A stretch of 64,000 nt of DNA from an uncultured Dehalococcoidia bacterium (GCA_951812625.1 CATOSP010000001.1:326065-390064), one strand, 5' to 3'. Positions 1 to 8,941 are shown, counted from the stretch's first letter. A program made the numbers and translations. Notes: a model not told the origin generated them from the sequence alone.

Positions 1-2
1 AC

Positions 3-809
3 CTGGCCCCTACCTACGGCAGCGGAGAGGCGGAGAGCGTCATAGGTGAGGCTTTCGACGGTGTGCTGCCTGCGGGCGTTCGGGTCACCACCAAATGCCG
101 TGTCGGCACTGCTCCGCCGACACAAGTGTACGACCTGCTCTCTACCAGCCTGGGGGTCAGCCTGGGACGCATGAAGCTGGAGCGGGCGGACGTAATGTTC
201 CTTCACAACTCCGTTATCCTCGGGGTTGGAGGAGGTGAGCGGCTGACCACGGTAGCAAATGTGGTCGAGGCCGTCGCGCCGGCCTTTGAGCGGCTTATCG
301 CGGAGGGGCGAATCGGGCACTGGGGTCTCACAGGCATTGGCCACGCCGACGCCATCATCCACCTGCTGTCCAACGGCCCACGCCCTGGCTATATCCAGTG
401 CATCTCCAACCTGCTGGACTCGGCAGGCGGTCTGTTTCAGGCCAGCGGACCCCCACGTCCCCGGGACATCATTGCGGCGGCCAATGCCAACGGCGTCGCG
501 GTCATGGGCATCCGGGCGGTGCAGGCTGGCGCCCTTACGGACGCCATCGACCGGCCCCTGCCGGAGGGGCACACGGAACTGGCAGATTTCGCTCGGGCCA
601 CGCCCTTCCGTGCCATGGCTGAAGAGGATGGCCATACTGCGGCATACCTGGCCCATCGCTATGCTCTCTCGATGGAGGGCGTCTCGACGGTGGTGCTGGG
701 CGTCAAAAACCGCGCGGAGTTGCGGGAATGCATCGCAGCCGAGGCAGCCGGACCGTTGGATCCCGCCTTCATGGCCCGCATCAATGCGGCCGTGGGCGAC
801 ACGGGGTAG
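3..809 (+). CDS. Aldo/keto reductase, 5' end outside window
   Basis: NAD(P)H-dependent oxidoreductase of the aldo/keto reductase superfamily, a cytosolic TIM barrel that reduces carbonyl groups; the substrate cannot be told. The reading frame is already open at base 3, and the first visible residues, LAPTYGSGEAE, are the family motif around the active-site Tyr, so only the N-terminal barrel strands are missing. Further on one sees the catalytic-Lys region (VTTKCRVG), the ERADVMFLHNS strand and the C-terminal LGVKNRAELRECIAA segment that contacts the cofactor. About 268 residues are present. The TAG stop is followed directly by a hydrolase relic in the same frame. Confidence 0.85.
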   Translation: MAPTYGSGEAESVIGEAFDGVLPAGVRVTTKCRVGTAPPTQVYDLLSTSLGVSLGRMKLERADVMFLHNSVILGVGGGERLTTVANVVEAVAPAFERLIAEGRIGHWGLTGIGHADAIIHLLSNGPRPGYIQCISNLLDSAGGLFQASGPPRPRDIIAAANANGVAVMGIRAVQAGALTDAIDRPLPEGHTELADFARATPFRAMAEEDGHTAAYLAHRYALSMEGVSTVVLGVKNRAELRECIAAEAAGPLDPAFMARINAAVGDTG

Positions 810-815
810 GCCATA

Positions 816-977
816 ATGCCGGAAAGACAAAGAAATCAACCGGAACTGGCCGAACTTCGTCCCGACCTGGTCACCTACAGCGTGTACGCGGATACGCCAC
901 ATGCCAACGCATGGAACGTCAACCCGGGGCGCTACGAGCGGGAACTCAGGGAGTTTCTCCTTCGCGTCGTCCATTGA
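816..977 (+). pseudogene. C-terminal relic of an alpha/beta hydrolase
   Basis: A 53-residue frame starts 6 bases after the aldo/keto reductase stop. It reads like the end of an alpha/beta hydrolase: ARPDLVT-like strand (LRPDLVTYSVYAD), a His in TPHANAWNVN at the place of the catalytic His, and a closing helix PGRYERELREFLLRVV. The nucleophile elbow and the rest of the fold are absent, and no matching frame lies upstream because the reductase gene fills that space. I read it as a deletion relic; a short independent gene is the alternative. Its ATG has no good ribosome binding site. Confidence 0.5.
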
Positions 978-1237
978 AGTGTAATCAGCGGAGGTAAGGG
1001 CTCGTTGAAAAAGCCGCTACGCTACCGTGTGCTCAATCGACACCAAAAGCTGCGGTATTCATGGGTAGTGGATTTGCCTGGCCCGCCAGCCAGGAGGGCT
1101 ATGGTCCATGAGAGGACACGGAGCAGTTAAGGGTTAGAGTCCACCACGGCGGGCCGCAACCCATGCCATGCCCTGAACCCTATCCTCTCCCAACCCCAAC
1201 TCGCTCCAGTCTGAACAGCTACTTGCCAGGCCTTTTG
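978..1237. other. Non-coding spacer before the DUF1800 promoter
   Basis: No frame here has coding character. The only structure noted is a short hairpin CCTGGC/GCCAGG near 1078-1095. It ends at the promoter of the DUF1800 operon. Confidence 0.4.
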
Positions 1238-1266
1238 TTGACACTCGCTTTGGCCAATCCTAAGAT
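1238..1266 (+). promoter_or_regulatory. Sigma-70-type promoter of the DUF1800-DUF1501-NHL operon
   Basis: Perfect -35 TTGACA at 1238-1243, a 17-base spacer, and TAAGAT (4 of 6 matches) at 1261-1266. Transcription would start near 1273, leaving a leader of about 50 bases. This also argues for the ATG at 1322, since the alternative start at 1274 would sit on the predicted start site. Confidence 0.6.
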
Positions 1267-1321
1267 GGCATAAATGGGCGCTTGGCTAAGCGCTTCGGGC
1301 TCGATAAATGGAGAAGTGGTA

Positions 1322-2731
1322 ATGCCCCACCAAGAAGACATTGCATTGATGGCCCACTTGATGAGACGCGCGGGCTTCGGTGACCCCCGCGAGGAACTGG
1401 AGGAGCGTACCTCCAAAGGCTACGAAGCCGTGGTCGAGGACCTTCTGCATCCAGAACGGCATCCGGCCATAGACGACGAACTGCTTTACCGGTTCTTCCC
1501 GGGTTATGAGGGGGCCGGGGCGCCGCCAATTAATCAGGCCGAATGGGTGTTCCGGATGATTAACACCAAGCGGCCTCTGGAAGAGAAGATGGCCCTCTTC
1601 TGGCACCAGTTGTTCGCCACCAGCAACTCCAAGGTGGACAATCCACCGGAGATGACGCGCCAGATTGCCATGTTCCGTGAATACGGGCTGGGCACTTACC
1701 GTGACCTGCTGGTAGAGGTTGCAAAGTCGCCAGCCATGATCTTCTGGTTGGACAACCACGGCAATCATGACGGCGCCATAAATGAGAACTGGGGGCGGGA
1801 GCTGTTGGAGCTTTTCTCCCTCGGAGCCGGAAACTACTCAGAGGATGATATCAGGGAAGCAGCCAGGGCCTTTACCGGATGGACGATCGGGCCCAAGATT
1901 CCCCGTAATCCCTTGGGCCGTTTCTACTGGGAATTCGAGTACAAACCTGAGGACCACGACGATCGGGAGAAGACCTTCCTGGGGTATACCGGGAACTTCA
2001 ACGGCGAAGACATCGTGGACATCATTGCGGACCATCCGGCTACGGCCCGGTTCCTGGCCCGCCACCTCTACAGATTCTTCGTTGCCGACGAGCCCCATGT
2101 GGCCAGTTGGAGCATTACACCGCCCATTGATCCTGAAGCCATCGAGTTGCTGGTGGATGCCTACAATGAGTCCCATGGCGACATCCGGTCCATTCTGCGA
2201 GTGTTGTTCAACTCGGAGTTCTTCAAGAAATCCCGCTTCGCCCGGGTGAAAAGCCCGGCTGAATTGATCGTTGGCGCCGTGCGTGTGGCGGGCAACTATA
2301 ACGGCTTCAAGCCAGGATTGAACAATCTGGCGTTGGAGTGCAATTGGCAGGGACAGGAGCTTCTCAATCCTCCGAGCGTGGAGGGTTGGCACACGGGCTC
2401 CGAATGGATCGACCCTGGCGTTCTGATGCGCCGGGTGAATTTTGCCGCGGGGATATTTGGAGACATCTCGCTGCCCGGCGTGCAGGCTATCATCAAACGG
2501 GTGCTGGTGAATGTGCATCGGGATCCTTCCCCCCAGGCGATAGTGGCAGCTTGCCTTGATGCGATGGGACCGTTGGAAGTCAGTGAGACCACTCACGCTG
2601 AATTGATGGTCCATGCCGAAAAATGTGGCGATCTGGCCTTTAGCACCGGAGAGGAACTCAGGGTTATATTTAGGAATGTGAGCAAGATATTGACCCTGAT
2701 AGCCGCCTCACGGGACTATCAGTTTGCCTAG
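1322..2731 (+). CDS. DUF1800 family protein (cassette copy 1)
   Basis: A 469-residue member of the DUF1800 family, whose biochemical role is unknown; members are usually encoded next to DUF1501 genes, as here. Family features seen: N-terminal AHLMRRAGFG, the FWHQLFATSN and MIFWLDNHGNHDGAINENWGR regions (a conserved D-N-x-x-N-x-N cluster), ARAFTGWT, and NPPSVEGWHTG near the C-terminus. The start at 1322 gives MPHQEDIALMAHLMRR, matching the second copy at 34844-36283; the frame is open back to 1274 but that part is not shared. No signal peptide is visible. It leads an operon with the DUF1501 gene 29 bases downstream and the NHL gene after it. Confidence 0.88.
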   Translation: MPHQEDIALMAHLMRRAGFGDPREELEERTSKGYEAVVEDLLHPERHPAIDDELLYRFFPGYEGAGAPPINQAEWVFRMINTKRPLEEKMALFWHQLFATSNSKVDNPPEMTRQIAMFREYGLGTYRDLLVEVAKSPAMIFWLDNHGNHDGAINENWGRELLELFSLGAGNYSEDDIREAARAFTGWTIGPKIPRNPLGRFYWEFEYKPEDHDDREKTFLGYTGNFNGEDIVDIIADHPATARFLARHLYRFFVADEPHVASWSITPPIDPEAIELLVDAYNESHGDIRSILRVLFNSEFFKKSRFARVKSPAELIVGAVRVAGNYNGFKPGLNNLALECNWQGQELLNPPSVEGWHTGSEWIDPGVLMRRVNFAAGIFGDISLPGVQAIIKRVLVNVHRDPSPQAIVAACLDAMGPLEVSETTHAELMVHAEKCGDLAFSTGEELRVIFRNVSKILTLIAASRDYQFA

Positions 2732-2760
2732 GCAAGTGCTTACAACTGATGTAGAAGGAC

Positions 2761-3903
2761 ATGAAAATGGCATCAACTCATAAAGATCCCGTGCTGGTCG
2801 TATTGGAGCTTACCGGGGGCAACGATTACCTTAATACGATCGTTCCTTATGGCGATCCTCTGTATTGGGACAACCGGCCCAAGGTTCATATCGCTGAAGA
2901 CCAATTGCTGCCCATAGACGACGAACTCGCGTTCCGGTCTGATACGGAGGCGTTGAAAGAGATCTACGACAAAGGGAACATGGCAATCATTCACGGAATC
3001 GGGTTTGAAAATTCACCCCGTTCTCACTTTCGCGCCATGGACATCTGGCATACCTGCGAGCCGGACTCCATCGGGATTAGCGGCTGGCTCGCCAAGGTCA
3101 TCCGGGACTTGGATCCTGGCGGCGAGAACGTGCTAAAGGGAGTCAACCTGGGCCAGGGGTTGCCCCGGGCGTTAACCATGCGGGGGGTCCCTGTGACTTC
3201 TGTCAACCATCTCCCTACATACGGCGTACTCAGATCAAATCCGGGGATCGCGTCCGACCAGGAGCGGGTCCAGCTATTGGACAGCTTCGCCCGTATGTAC
3301 TCTCCCGCCATCGGAGCCGGACCGACCATGGAATATCTGGGACAGGCGGGACGGGATGCGTTGAGAGGAGCGGACATCATCCGTGTTGCTCCCGAAACCT
3401 ATTCTTCAAACGTGGAGTACGCCAATAATTCCATCGCTAGGCGCCTCAGAGACGTGGCCCAGGTGCATCTGGCCGGTCTGGGCACCCAGGTCTTTTACAC
3501 GTCTTACGGGCCCTTCGACACCCATTATGACCAGATGGGATCACATTCCAAGGTTTTGATGGACGTTTCCGCTGCCATAAACGACTTCTTCGCCGACCTG
3601 CGTGATCACGACGCGTCAGACGAGGTGGTCGTTGTGCTGTTCAGCGAGTTTGGACGCCGTGTGCGCGATAATGGCACCGGTACCGACCACGGAGCTGCTG
3701 GGGTAGCGTTCGCCATCGGCGACCGGGTAAATGGCGGAATGTACGGGACATATCCGTCGTTGAAACCGGGGGATCTCACTCAAGGAGACCTGACGCCCGA
3801 CTACGATTTCCGTGGCTTCTACTCCACCTTGGCGGACAAATGGTTGGGACTCGACCCGGTGCCCATCGTCGGCGGAAACTTCGAGCAGATGTCTTTCGTG
3901 TAG
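2761..3903 (+). CDS. DUF1501 family protein (cassette copy 1)
   Basis: A 380-residue DUF1501 protein; the family has an alkaline-phosphatase/sulfatase-like fold, but its substrate is not established. Visible marks: LELTGGNDYLNT at the first strand, SPRSHFRAMDIWHT, FDTHYDQMGSHSK, and FSEFGRRVRDNGTGTDHG, which holds the likely metal ligands. Members in other bacteria often carry a Tat signal; here the fold begins within 15 residues of the start, so no export signal is present. ATG codons at 2761 and 2767 are both possible. It lies between DUF1800 and NHL genes; a paralog ending in the same KWLGLDP...NFEQ pattern is at 32606-33733. Confidence 0.87.
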   Translation: MKMASTHKDPVLVVLELTGGNDYLNTIVPYGDPLYWDNRPKVHIAEDQLLPIDDELAFRSDTEALKEIYDKGNMAIIHGIGFENSPRSHFRAMDIWHTCEPDSIGISGWLAKVIRDLDPGGENVLKGVNLGQGLPRALTMRGVPVTSVNHLPTYGVLRSNPGIASDQERVQLLDSFARMYSPAIGAGPTMEYLGQAGRDALRGADIIRVAPETYSSNVEYANNSIARRLRDVAQVHLAGLGTQVFYTSYGPFDTHYDQMGSHSKVLMDVSAAINDFFADLRDHDASDEVVVVLFSEFGRRVRDNGTGTDHGAAGVAFAIGDRVNGGMYGTYPSLKPGDLTQGDLTPDYDFRGFYSTLADKWLGLDPVPIVGGNFEQMSFV

Positions 3904-3939
3904 CTTTATGGCCCCGAATTCGTTCACGGGAGAGTGGAT

Positions 3940-4938
3940 ATGCTGACCACCGTCGCCGCCGGCCGGGTGTATGACTACAGCTACTGCATAGGCATGTACA
4001 GTCAGTCGGGCCGGGGATTTTGGGCTCCCCAGGATTTCGTCCTGGGAGCGAACGGGCGAATTTATGTATTGAGCCGCGGTGTGGAACAATTGGGTCAGCG
4101 TGTCAGTAAGATCAGCTTTGACCACGAGTTTCAAGGACAGTTCGGCTCCGTCGGCGAGGAAGACGGGCGCTTTGTTTGGCCCCGGTCAATTGATTTAGAC
4201 CCTCACGGCCGAGTTTTCGTTTCGGACGAGCATGTCAACCGGATAACCATATACGATGGAGAGGGTGCTTATCGGTATCATTGGGGCAGGGCCGGCAGCG
4301 AAGACGGGCAGTTGAACGGACCGTCAGGAATTGCTTTCGATTCCCGCGGAGCCATTTGGGTGGTGGACAGCTTGAATCACCGGGTGCAAAGTTTCAGCCA
4401 GATCGGTGAGTTTCAGTCCAAGTTCGGGAAGCAAGGCGGCGGTGACGGGGACCTGGAGATGCCATGGGGCATCTGCATTGACCGTCAGGACAACATCTAC
4501 GTTGCGGATTGGGGAAATAACCGGGTGCAAAAATTCGCCCCCACTGGAGAGTTGCTCGTTAAGTTCGAAGGCTCCAGCGCCGGGGTGGGCTCTCTCAAAG
4601 GGCCATCCGGCGTTGCTGTAGACTCGGACGGAGATGTTTACGTAACCGACTGGGGGAACCACCGCGTCCAGATCTACGACGCCGACGGCCAATATATTAC
4701 CGCGCTGGTCGGTGACGCGCAGGAGCCTTCGCCCTGGACTCAGACCTACATCGACGCCAATCCGGATATCATCAGAGCGAGGCGGCGGACAGACCTGGAG
4801 CCTGAATGGCGGTTCCGGCGACCGGTGGCTGTCAACGTTGACTCCGACGACCGGATCATAGTTTTGGAGTCCTACCGGCACCGGCTTCAGATCTACAACA
4901 AGCTGAAAGATTACGAAGAACCCTCAATAAACTTGTAG
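3940..4938 (+). CDS. NHL-repeat beta-propeller protein (cassette copy 1)
   Basis: About 332 residues, nearly all NHL repeats (roughly six), each with the pattern G.IYVADWGNNRVQKF: examples are VFVSDEHVNRITIY, IWVVDSLNHRVQSF, IYVADWGNNRVQKF and VYVTDWGNHRVQIY. Such propellers usually bind proteins or small ligands; some are lyases or hydrolases, and I cannot choose. I prefer ATG 3940, 7 bases after GGGAG, over the GTG at 3934. No signal peptide is seen. It is the third gene of the set; the second copy of the set has its NHL gene in the middle position. Confidence 0.85.
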   Translation: MLTTVAAGRVYDYSYCIGMYSQSGRGFWAPQDFVLGANGRIYVLSRGVEQLGQRVSKISFDHEFQGQFGSVGEEDGRFVWPRSIDLDPHGRVFVSDEHVNRITIYDGEGAYRYHWGRAGSEDGQLNGPSGIAFDSRGAIWVVDSLNHRVQSFSQIGEFQSKFGKQGGGDGDLEMPWGICIDRQDNIYVADWGNNRVQKFAPTGELLVKFEGSSAGVGSLKGPSGVAVDSDGDVYVTDWGNHRVQIYDADGQYITALVGDAQEPSPWTQTYIDANPDIIRARRRTDLEPEWRFRRPVAVNVDSDDRIIVLESYRHRLQIYNKLKDYEEPSINL

Positions 4939-4962
4939 ACGCCTGCCCGCCTCCACATCCTT

Positions 4963-4985
4963 GCCCGTTCCCGGGCGCTTTCTCA
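4963..4985 (+). terminator. Weak terminator-like hairpin after the first cassette
   Basis: GCCCG/CGGGC stem with a TTCC loop (4963-4976), followed by a T-rich stretch, 25 bases after the NHL stop codon. Confidence 0.4.
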
Positions 4986-5202
4986 TTTCAGCCCGCCTGG
5001 ATTTCGTGGAATCGCGGAAAGAGCATTGTGCTGGATCTCAGCGCCGCCGTTCGATTACAGGTTTTGGGCAAACCAGGATTATGAACAAATACCCATTCGT
5101 CGCCGGGTGAATTGCACCCGGCCAATTATTGCATTGGGGGCGCACAGCCTTGCACCCCCCTGCAAATTCATAAGCATCCCCGCCAAGCCAATCACAGGCT
5201 CC

Positions 5203-5820
5203 CTACCAACCCAGGCTCTCCGGAACCAGCAGCATCGTCATTCGCCCCGCCACCGCCTCGTGCTCCATAATCAGGAACTTGCCTATGGGTGTCGGAGCCA
5301 CGCCCCGGTCTTCCAGCCAGCGGTCGTGACGCTCCAGTGTCCAGCCGCGGGTGCGGGCCTCGGCTTCGGCCAGCGTGGGACAGATTTTCTGCGTGCCGGC
5401 CACGAGGATGACGCGGCGCGCGCCGTAGGAGTAGGCTCCTATCTGGCTGCCGGAACTGCTGGCGACCACGATTTCGCCGGTCTCGGCGATGGCCTGCACG
5501 CTGCCAACGAAGTAGTCGGCGATGGTGGTCTTGCGGCGGAACTCCCGCTGCGCCGCCGGGTCCGGCTGGGCCATCATCTGGTCGTGAAGGTTTACGTAGC
5601 GGTCGTTGCCGTGCATGTATTCAGTGTAGCCGATGGCGGCCAGCGTCTCCGACGTGTTGACGAAGACCTCGGAACCCACTGGCACTAGTTGCTTGAGCTT
5701 GGTCAAGGCCGCCTCCCGGCTCTGCAACAGGACAGCTTCAACGTTCCGGGCTGCCAGGGCATCGATGGTCCTCTGTATTGATTCCGCAGACGCCCGAGTT
5801 ATGGGGTCGCCGACTGACAT
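5203..5820 (-). CDS. LUD-domain protein (LutC/YkgG-like)
   Basis: A 205-residue cytosolic protein of the LUD family, to which the lactate-utilisation proteins LutB and LutC belong. Typical segments are AALTKLKQLVPVGSEVFVNTSETL, DYFVGSVQAIAETGEIVVAS and a late VILVAGTQKICPTLAEA. No LutA or LutB gene lies nearby, so a role in lactate oxidation is not supported by context; stand-alone LUD proteins are common and uncharacterised. ATG 5820 follows AGGAG by 7 bases and is preferred to the GTG one codon earlier. It shares the strand with the luciferase-like gene upstream (69-base gap) and may be cotranscribed. Confidence 0.8.
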   Translation of the reverse strand: MSVGDPITRASAESIQRTIDALAARNVEAVLLQSREAALTKLKQLVPVGSEVFVNTSETLAAIGYTEYMHGNDRYVNLHDQMMAQPDPAAQREFRRKTTIADYFVGSVQAIAETGEIVVASSSGSQIGAYSYGARRVILVAGTQKICPTLAEAEARTRGWTLERHDRWLEDRGVAPTPIGKFLIMEHEAVAGRMTMLLVPESLGW

Positions 5821-5889
5821 CACTGGACTCCTATCTAGTTCGCCCTCTAATTCTGGGGGGCGATTGGAGTGGGGATGTTTTCATGTCGT

Positions 5890-6951
5890 TCAGGACGAAC
5901 CAGGCCGGAGGTTGGGCATCACCTTGTCGATGAACAGGCCCATGGAGCGCATCACCTGGTCGGGAGTCAGGTCGCCCCAGGCGAATATGGGGCAGAAGTA
6001 GTTGATGCCCGTCTCGTCGATTGCCCGCTGGACTCGCTCCTCGACGTTCGACGGTGTCCCCACGATGATCACATCCCTGGCTTCCAGTGCGTCGAAGTCC
6101 CTCATGGCGCCCAGCCGGTCAAGGCCGTTCTTGGCCCACAGGTAGTCGATGTTGTGGAACCATGTCTGGTACGCTGCTTTGGCCTCTAACCTGGCCTGCT
6201 CATCGTTGTCGGCAATGTACATGTGGCGGACCAGCCCCAGCTTGGGAACGGTTACGTGGCTGTTCAGTCCGTCGGACATTCGCTCGGATTTCCATACCCG
6301 CCGGTACAGATCATAGTGGGCCTTGACGCCAGAATTGTCGGCAAAAACGGTGCAGGTGTTGAAGCCGTGCCGGGCCATCCACGGCACCGTTTCGATGTTG
6401 TTGCTCGCGTACCACAGCGGGGGATAGGGTTTCTGGTGGGGCTTGATCCAGAGTTCTATGTCCTCATAGTTGTAGTGCTGGCCCCGGTGATTGAGCATTC
6501 CAGTGGTGAACCCCTTGGTGAACATGTCCATCTGCTCATTGAACATGTCCCAGCTGATGTCCAGGTCAACGCCGAACTCTTCGGCCTCGATGGGCGAGAC
6601 ACCCCGGCCCACGCCCAGGTCCAGGCGTCCGTTGCTGAGATTGTCCAGCATACATATCTCATGGAACAGGCGGATTGGGTTGTAGAAGGGCAGCAGGAAG
6701 ACCAAGGGCCCCAGGCGCAGCTTTGAGGTGCGTTGCGCCGCCGCTGCCAGGAACACCGCCGGTGAGGGCGATACACTCAGGGGAGTTGTGTGATGCTCCG
6801 CCAGGTGGTAACTGTAGAACCCGCTCTGGTCTGCGTATTCCAGCATCTTGAGCCGGTTTTCGAAGATCTCGTTGGGCGGCGATTTGTCCCATTCGATCCA
6901 GTCGAACAGCCCGAAATCAAGTGTGTGATTGAGCGTGGTGGCCTGGCTCAT
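5890..6951 (-). CDS. Luciferase-like (LLM) flavin-dependent oxidoreductase
   Basis: A 353-residue TIM-barrel monooxygenase of the bacterial luciferase-like class using FMNH2 or F420. Features: the N-terminal strand FGLFDWIEWD, FYSYHLAEHHTTPLSVSPSP (the AEHH motif), LGPLVFLLPFYNPIRLFHEICMLDNLSNGRLDLGVGRG in mid-protein, and the C-terminal VGTPSNVEERVQRAIDE substrate-loop helix. The start at 6951 follows GGAGG by 7 bases; an open frame extends to 7023 without a binding site. Such enzymes are multiplied in SAR202-type genomes and have been proposed to attack recalcitrant organic matter; the substrate of this one is unknown. Confidence 0.88.
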   Translation of the reverse strand: MSQATTLNHTLDFGLFDWIEWDKSPPNEIFENRLKMLEYADQSGFYSYHLAEHHTTPLSVSPSPAVFLAAAAQRTSKLRLGPLVFLLPFYNPIRLFHEICMLDNLSNGRLDLGVGRGVSPIEAEEFGVDLDISWDMFNEQMDMFTKGFTTGMLNHRGQHYNYEDIELWIKPHQKPYPPLWYASNNIETVPWMARHGFNTCTVFADNSGVKAHYDLYRRVWKSERMSDGLNSHVTVPKLGLVRHMYIADNDEQARLEAKAAYQTWFHNIDYLWAKNGLDRLGAMRDFDALEARDVIIVGTPSNVEERVQRAIDETGINYFCPIFAWGDLTPDQVMRSMGLFIDKVMPNLRPGSS

Positions 6952-7539
6952 GGCTCGCCTCCAGCCGCCGAATCGTCCAGAGTCGTGAGCCCGAATGATA
7001 CGCGCACCGGGATACAACCGCAATTGGCGAGTACGGGTCCGGCAGGGGCTTATGGTCGTCGGCAGTTCCGTTGGCCCTCAGCTTGTCGATGGGCCGTCCA
7101 TTCCTGCTTGGACACTCCCACCACGGACGGACTCTATGACCCCATATCGACAACTACTGAGGCGTGAATGATTACATCGGATGTCGACGGCAGCGCCGCC
7201 AGACGTTGCCGGTGCGACTGGTCCAATGGCTCTCACCATCGCGGTGGCCCATCGCTCTGGGTTCATCACGTCCGTCCAGTCCTTTTCCGCAACGCCGGTG
7301 GCCTGCCGACACAGCCGGGCTCAAATTGCGTAAAGAACAGGCCACGCCACCTCCCCTATCCCGGGGTGGACCTCGCAGCACGCCTGACCCCGGCTGCGGT
7401 CATGGGGATGTGGTCTGCCGGGGTCGGGGTGGGTATCGTCACGGGAAATGAGACAACGGGCTAGCAGACCGTCGGCGGTGAAGTCCTGCAATAGGGAAAT
7501 ATGTCGGATTTGGCTTCGAGCCCAACATGGTAAGCTTGG
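6952..7539. other. Non-coding stretch, possibly eroded mobile DNA
   Basis: No frame looks like a conserved protein. A segment near 7070-7100 (CTCAGCTTGTCGATGG) resembles, from memory, the short dispersed repeats found in some Chloroflexota genomes. The right end runs into the IS3 transposase relic, so part of this stretch may be the eroded body of the element. Confidence 0.3.
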
Positions 7540-7842
7540 ATGAACGGCGTCGAGCCGGAGTTCAGCCGTCCTGGCAAACCCATGGACAACGCCTTCATTC
7601 GAGTCATTCAACAAGCCATTCAACCGACGTTTCAATCACTCCTGCCTGAAAGAGGACCGGTTTCTGTCCCTGGACTACGCCGGGAAGAAGGTGGATTCTT
7701 GGCGAAGACCTTACAATAGGGAAAGAACCACAGTGCCCTGAACAACCTGTGTCCGAGGAAGTTCGCCGCATTGGCAACGCTGGCGGATTGACCTGCAAAA
7801 CTCCGACTCAGGCCGGTAAAGAAAGTGGGGCAAGGTCAGGAT
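7540..7842 (+). mobile_element. IS3-family transposase (OrfB) 3' relic
   Basis: Reading across three frames gives the end of an IS3-type DDE transposase: NGVEPEFSRPGKPMDNAFI (7540-7599), then FESFNKPFNRRFN and CLKEDRFLSLDYAGKK with SWRRPYNRERT in a second frame, then HSALNNLCPRKFAALA to a TGA at 7789-7791 in a third. The family pattern is FSRPGKPTDNAFIESFN...ECLN...WFLSLEDA...RRDYNE.RPHSAL, with the catalytic Glu in IESF; here the frame breaks at that point. Bases to about 7842 resemble an IS right end. The element is dead and its 5' part is not recognisable. Confidence 0.75.
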
Positions 7843-8026
7843 GAAGGAGCGGGTCATCGAGGCAGGGCGTGAGGTGGTCCGGGCTTCACCCCCGGCATGA
7901 TCTTTCCTGGCAAGGCTCAGCCGCATCGGGAAGTCGGAATTACATGAGCCCGTGCCCCGAGCTTCTCGGATACATCTCCAGCCCCCGGACAAAAACGCAA
8001 ATTCGGATTTTGATAGGAGAAAAACA

Positions 8027-8941
8027 ATGAGCAACTTCGAGAAATTGCAAGGCCGCCTGGCAGCGGGGGAGACGATCTTGATGGACGGGGGTATGGGCTC
8101 GGAGCTCGAGAGGCGGGAGCTGGCAAGCCCCACCACCTGGTCGGGCGGTCCGATGCTCACCCATCCCGAGTTGGTTACGGATATTCATCGGGAATACATC
8201 GAAGCGGGCGCCGAGATCATCATCACAAACACCTTCAGCACAGGGCGTGACGCGCTGGAACGGGGCGGCCTCGAGGAAAAGGTAGCCGAGGCAAACAGGC
8301 TGGGAATCGAAGCAGCGGTACAGGCAAGGAGAAACACCGGGACAGAGGACTCGGTGGTCATTGCAGCCTCCGTATCTACGATGGCTCCCAAGACACACCC
8401 GGAGGTTCCAGTACCCTTTGAGAAGGCCCTGGAGACTTACCGGGAGCAACTGGGGGAGCTGGCCAAGGGCGGCCCGGACGTGGCGGTGGGAGAGATGTTG
8501 GTCCGGATACCAGACACGCTGGCGGTGATAGAAGCTGCGGCGGAGTTGGGTCTTCCAGTGTGGGTCGGGCTCTCCATCGTCCAGGAAGGAGACGGGGTTT
8601 ACCTGGGCATCCAGGACAGGCATGGAGGCGAGACCCTTCAGGACGCCATGGACGCCATCAAGGACAAGGACATCGCATCGGTATTCATAATGCACACGCC
8701 GGTGGACGACACGGGGCCCGGGTTGGAAATAGTCAAGAAGAATTGGTCGGGAACCTTCGGCGCGTACGCTCATTTCCCCGGTCTTCGAGGCCCAAACCCC
8801 GGGACCAATGTCCTGGACCCACAGCAGTACCTGGAATACGCCAAGGGGTGGAGTGAGCAGGGGGCGCAGATAATTGGAGGGTGCTGCGGCACGAGACCCT
8901 CCCACATCCGGGCACTCAGGGAGTGGCTGTCCGGCTCCTAG
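8027..8941 (+). CDS. Homocysteine S-methyltransferase family protein
   Basis: A 304-residue TIM-barrel protein of the pfam homocysteine S-methyltransferase family, which moves a methyl group (from betaine, S-methylmethionine or a corrinoid protein) to a thiol bound on zinc. Start: ATG 8027, six bases after AGGAGA. Seen: DGGMGSELERR near residue 20, NTFSTGRDALERGG, and IIGGCCGTRPSHIRAL with the paired zinc cysteines at 286-287. The third zinc ligand, normally a Cys in a VNC segment, appears as His223 in FIMHTPVDD. That could mean changed metal binding or a different methyl acceptor. It stands alone. Confidence 0.82.
   Translation: MSNFEKLQGRLAAGETILMDGGMGSELERRELASPTTWSGGPMLTHPELVTDIHREYIEAGAEIIITNTFSTGRDALERGGLEEKVAEANRLGIEAAVQARRNTGTEDSVVIAASVSTMAPKTHPEVPVPFEKALETYREQLGELAKGGPDVAVGEMLVRIPDTLAVIEAAAELGLPVWVGLSIVQEGDGVYLGIQDRHGGETLQDAMDAIKDKDIASVFIMHTPVDDTGPGLEIVKKNWSGTFGAYAHFPGLRGPNPGTNVLDPQQYLEYAKGWSEQGAQIIGGCCGTRPSHIRALREWLSGS

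Noticed and set aside
7164..7464. Plus-strand frames of about 95 codons
   Set aside because: Two overlapping frames, neither with a ribosome binding site nor family resemblance; the region borders a decayed IS.
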